This document shows positions 61,576 to 64,000 of a DNA stretch of 64,000 bases, piece by piece; position 1 is the first letter of the stretch, and each line of letters starts with the position of its first letter. This DNA comes from Bacteroidota bacterium (lineage in GTDB: Bacteria > Bacteroidota > Bacteroidia > Bacteroidales > UBA10428), in assembly GCA_023442525.1 (NCBI GenBank), contig JAEZZA010000002.1:62001-126000 (forward strand), read 5' to 3'. A program made the position numbers and the translations under genes. Below the pieces are notes generated by a model, which was not told the DNA's origin, searched no databases, and saw only the letters and a program-made list of their open reading frames with translations.

Positions 61576-62046
61576 ATGAAATCTCTCAACCGATATATAT
61601 TACCCTTACTGGCTCTGGTTTTGATGATGTCTTGCAAAGGAGTCGACGATATCCGCTTTACCGGCGTAAGCAACGTTAAGTTTTTGGGGATACAGGACAA
61701 CATAGTGAATTTCACCGCCGACATCGGTGTGCATAACCCGTCAACTGCAAGTTTCAAAATAAAGGAAATCAACCTGAAAACCACTGTCGACGGCAGCTTC
61801 ATCGGCACGTTATCAACCATCAATCCCGTTAAGATCAAAGCAAAATCCGATTCCTCCTATCATGCCGATTTTTCGCTCGAGTTGGCCAATATGCTTACCA
61901 GCGCCACAACGCTATACAGCCTGATGAATAAAAAGCAGGTAACCGTTGAGATGAAAGGGTTTGTAACGGCACGCTCGTTCTTCGCCTTTAAAAAGGTCGA
62001 CGTTTCCGAAAAACAAACCGTCGACGTTCCCCGACTCTCTTTTTAA
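61576..62046 (+). CDS. LEA14-like (late embryogenesis abundant type) lipoprotein
   Basis: A lipoprotein of 156 residues from the ATG at 61576; the longer frame upstream has no supporting start. Signal MKSLNRYILPLLALVLMMSC with the acylated Cys at residue 20. The rest is one beta-sandwich of the LEA type 2/WHy family (NVKFLGIQDNIVNFTADIGVHNPSTASFKIKEINLKTTVDGSFIGTLST, then NPVKIKAKSDSSYHADFSLEL). The family protects cells under stress in plants; its role here is unknown. Confidence 0.75.
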   Translation: MKSLNRYILPLLALVLMMSCKGVDDIRFTGVSNVKFLGIQDNIVNFTADIGVHNPSTASFKIKEINLKTTVDGSFIGTLSTINPVKIKAKSDSSYHADFSLELANMLTSATTLYSLMNKKQVTVEMKGFVTARSFFAFKKVDVSEKQTVDVPRLSF

Positions 62047-62103
62047 CACGATCCGTACTCTCTCAAACCTCAAACCGCAATCCTCCTCAAACATTTTTTT
62101 TAC

Positions 62104-62111
62104 TACCTTTG
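62104..62111 (+). promoter_or_regulatory. -7 box of the SPOR-protein gene
   Basis: TACCTTTG is a perfect TAnnTTTG match, 16 bp before the ATG at 62128. Confidence 0.45.
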
Positions 62112-62127
62112 CCCTTCAAATATTAAT

Positions 62128-62580
62128 ATGACCCGTAAGATCTTCCTCATATTAACTTCTTTATGGATCACGGTAGTTGCCACCGCACAGCAGCATGTCC
62201 CTATTGATGTGTTCGCATATTTACAGGAAACATCGTACAACCAGGGAACAGTTCGCATTCAGCAGGACAAGTCGATTACCGAATTCGTCAACCTCCACCT
62301 CGCCCTTATGCGCGACATGAAGGGTATTAAAGGCTACCGTGTGTGCATTTATTACAACTCGGGCCAGGAAGCCCGTGCAAGGGCCGACCAGGAAAGGGCA
62401 AAGTTTATCAGCAGGTATGAGGACGTTTCCAGCGATAAAGTATTCGAATCACCCTTCTGGAAAGTATATGTTGGAAATTTCAGGACTAAAAGCGAAGCAA
62501 TGAAATTTCTCGAAAGAATTCGTTATGATTATCCGAGTGCCTTCATTCGTGATAATATCACTGTGAGTTTTCCCGAATAA
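62128..62580 (+). CDS. SPOR-domain exported protein
   Basis: A 150-residue protein with a signal peptide (MTRKIFLILTSLWITVVATA). Its C-terminal ~75 residues fit the SPOR fold (GYRVCIYYNSGQEARARADQERAKFISRY, then WKVYVGNFRTKSEAMKFLERIRYDYPSAFIRD). SPOR domains bind denuded glycan strands of peptidoglycan, often at the division site. It is probably periplasmic. The purF-like gene begins 22 nt later. Confidence 0.82.
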   Translation: MTRKIFLILTSLWITVVATAQQHVPIDVFAYLQETSYNQGTVRIQQDKSITEFVNLHLALMRDMKGIKGYRVCIYYNSGQEARARADQERAKFISRYEDVSSDKVFESPFWKVYVGNFRTKSEAMKFLERIRYDYPSAFIRDNITVSFPE

Positions 62581-62602
62581 TTCCTTTTTATGCAATTTAT
62601 CT

Positions 62603-64000
62603 ATGACAGATGCTATCAATCATGAATGTGGAGTAGCACTGGTAAGGCTATTAAAGCCGCTCGAACATTACCAGATGAAATACGGTACCTGGAAATACGG
62701 TCTGAACAAGCTGTACCTGTTAATGGAAAAACAGCACAACAGGGGCCAGGACGGGGCCGGAGTGGCATCGGTAAAACTCGACATGAAACCCGGAACACGT
62801 TTTATACATCGCGAAAGATCGGTTAAACCTGCTGCCATTAATGCTATTTTTAAAGCAATAGGCAAACAATCAGCCAAAGTCGATCCCTCGCTCGACAGCG
62901 ATCCATTCTGGGCCAAGGAACACCTTCCCTTTGCTGCAGAAGTGCTCCTGGGACACCTCCGTTACGGAACATACGGCACCAACGATATAGAAAAAGTGCA
63001 CCCGGTTTTGAGGGTTAATAACTGGAAAACCCGCACACTGTTACTCGCCGGAAATTTTAACCTCACCAACGTTGATGAACTTTTCAGGATTCTTGTTGAA
63101 TTAGGACAGCATCCGAACGATTTTTCCGACACCGTGACCATGCTCGAGAACGTGGGACATTTTCTTGACCGGGAAATACAGTTCAACTTTGACGATTATA
63201 AACAGGCCGGCTACGAAAACGAAGAGATAACCGAGCTTCTGGCCAGTAACCTGAATGTCGGAAATATACTCAGGGAAGCCAGTAAAAAATGGGACGGCGG
63301 TTATACCATAGCCGGTTTGCTGGGACATGGCGATGCTTTTGTGATCAGGGATCCATGGGGCATCCGCCCTGCTTTTTATTTTCAGAACGACGAAATTGTA
63401 ATTGTCACCTCCGAACGCCCGGCCATACAAACTGTAATGAACGTCGATATTTCCGAAGTTCATGAACTGGAGCCCGGTTCGGGTATCATCATTAAGAAAA
63501 ACGGACAGGTATCTATTGAAAATATAAGGGGACCATTCGAAAAGCAAAGCTGTTCTTTCGAAAGGATCTATTTCTCACGCGGCAGCGATCAGGATATATA
63601 CCGCGAACGTAAAAGCCTTGGAGAACTCCTCACTCCACAGATAGTCGAGGCCGTCGAAGGCGATATCGACAACACCGTGTTTTCTTTCATTCCCAATACA
63701 GCAGAATCAGCTTTTTACGGGATGATCAGGGGTGTGGAAAACCACATGAAAAATGAAAAAAAGAAAAAACTGATGAAGCTTGGAAATGGCTTCACTGCCG
63801 ATGATCTCGACAGTATTATTTACCTTCGTCCCCGTGTTGAAAAAGTTGCTTTAAAAGACATCAAACTTCGCACCTTTATTACCCAGGATTCGCACAGAGA
63901 CGACCTGGTAGGTCACGTTTACGATATCACCTATGGGTCGATCCGCGAGAACGAGGATAACCTGGTAGTCATCGACGATTCGATTGTACGTGGAACTACG
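62603..64000 (+). CDS. purF: Amidophosphoribosyltransferase-like protein (3' truncated)
   Basis: The frame opens at the ATG at 62603 and runs past the window end, 466 codons here. An N-terminal class II glutamine amidotransferase domain has its nucleophile Cys at residue 9 (MTDAINHECGVAL) after a short propeptide, then NRGQDGAGVA, GHLRYGTYG and IAGLLGHGDAFVIRDPWGIRP. The PRPP-binding motif VVIDDSIVRGTT lies at the very edge. This is the PurF architecture: PRPP plus glutamine to phosphoribosylamine in purine synthesis. It has extra segments in the amidotransferase domain, so it may be a divergent paralogue of a canonical PurF encoded elsewhere. Confidence 0.85.
   Translation, partial: MTDAINHECGVALVRLLKPLEHYQMKYGTWKYGLNKLYLLMEKQHNRGQDGAGVASVKLDMKPGTRFIHRERSVKPAAINAIFKAIGKQSAKVDPSLDSDPFWAKEHLPFAAEVLLGHLRYGTYGTNDIEKVHPVLRVNNWKTRTLLLAGNFNLTNVDELFRILVELGQHPNDFSDTVTMLENVGHFLDREIQFNFDDYKQAGYENEEITELLASNLNVGNILREASKKWDGGYTIAGLLGHGDAFVIRDPWGIRPAFYFQNDEIVIVTSERPAIQTVMNVDISEVHELEPGSGIIIKKNGQVSIENIRGPFEKQSCSFERIYFSRGSDQDIYRERKSLGELLTPQIVEAVEGDIDNTVFSFIPNTAESAFYGMIRGVENHMKNEKKKKLMKLGNGFTADDLDSIIYLRPRVEKVALKDIKLRTFITQDSHRDDLVGHVYDITYGSIRENEDNLVVIDDSIVRGTT

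Overview
The window is chromosomal DNA of a Bacteroidota bacterium, most likely of the class Bacteroidia. It carries the type IX secretion core genes (porP-gldKLMN and sprA) and proteins ending in T9SS sorting domains. It also has a fused lpxC-fabZ gene, a Leptospira-type citramalate synthase, DUF3352, DUF4834 and GSCFA family genes, and many TAnnTTTG -7 boxes with a TTG/TTTG -33 box, the Bacteroidota housekeeping promoter. I see no phage, insertion sequence, CRISPR array, rRNA or tRNA. Most of the window is dense housekeeping DNA.

Layout. 1-3100: 3' part of a large secreted glycosidase-like, lectin-repeat protein with a T9SS tail. 3175-8948 (minus): rimP-nusA-infB-queG. 9091-13856: an HD phosphohydrolase, then lpxD, lpxC-fabZ and lpxA (lipid A synthesis). 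13857-14891 (minus): thiL. 15092-20761: a complete sufBCDSE-sufT iron-sulfur operon with a palindrome at its start. 20852-25826: a tiny T9SS-tail protein, hom (minus), a small membrane protein, a conserved acidic protein (minus), ung and a Na/Pi cotransporter (minus). 25983-28763: a DUF3352/beta-propeller protein. 29015-34910: porP-gldK-gldL-gldM-gldN, closed by a strong terminator. 35007-36101 (minus): manC. 36246-39829: mlaE-mlaF, a DUF4834 protein, pdxA and ruvA. 39879-47231: sprA. 47384-51408: gcvH, a GNAT-type acyltransferase, an alpha/beta hydrolase, a GSCFA protein and an exported-looking pcm. 51412-53817 (minus): an MG2/TonB-plug protein. 53949-54689: a YebC-family regulator. 54749-61415: the leuA-leuC-leuD-cimA-leuB operon. 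61576-64000: a LEA-type lipoprotein, a SPOR protein and a 3'-truncated PurF-like amidotransferase.

The most interesting signal is in front of leuA. A consensus promoter is followed by a 20-codon reading frame, MLNQIIIILGIILGLLRTPA, of which 11 residues are Ile or Leu. Its stop codon overlaps an RNA segment that can pair either with a segment inside the peptide frame or with the 5' arm of a strong terminator hairpin just before leuA. This is the complete geometry of ribosome-mediated transcription attenuation. The operon encodes both leucine synthesis (leuABCD) and citramalate synthase, the entry to isoleucine from pyruvate, which explains why the leader senses both amino acids. A second signal is a 19-bp palindrome on the predicted start site of the suf operon. 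A third is a cluster of three REP-like hairpins between cimA and leuB.
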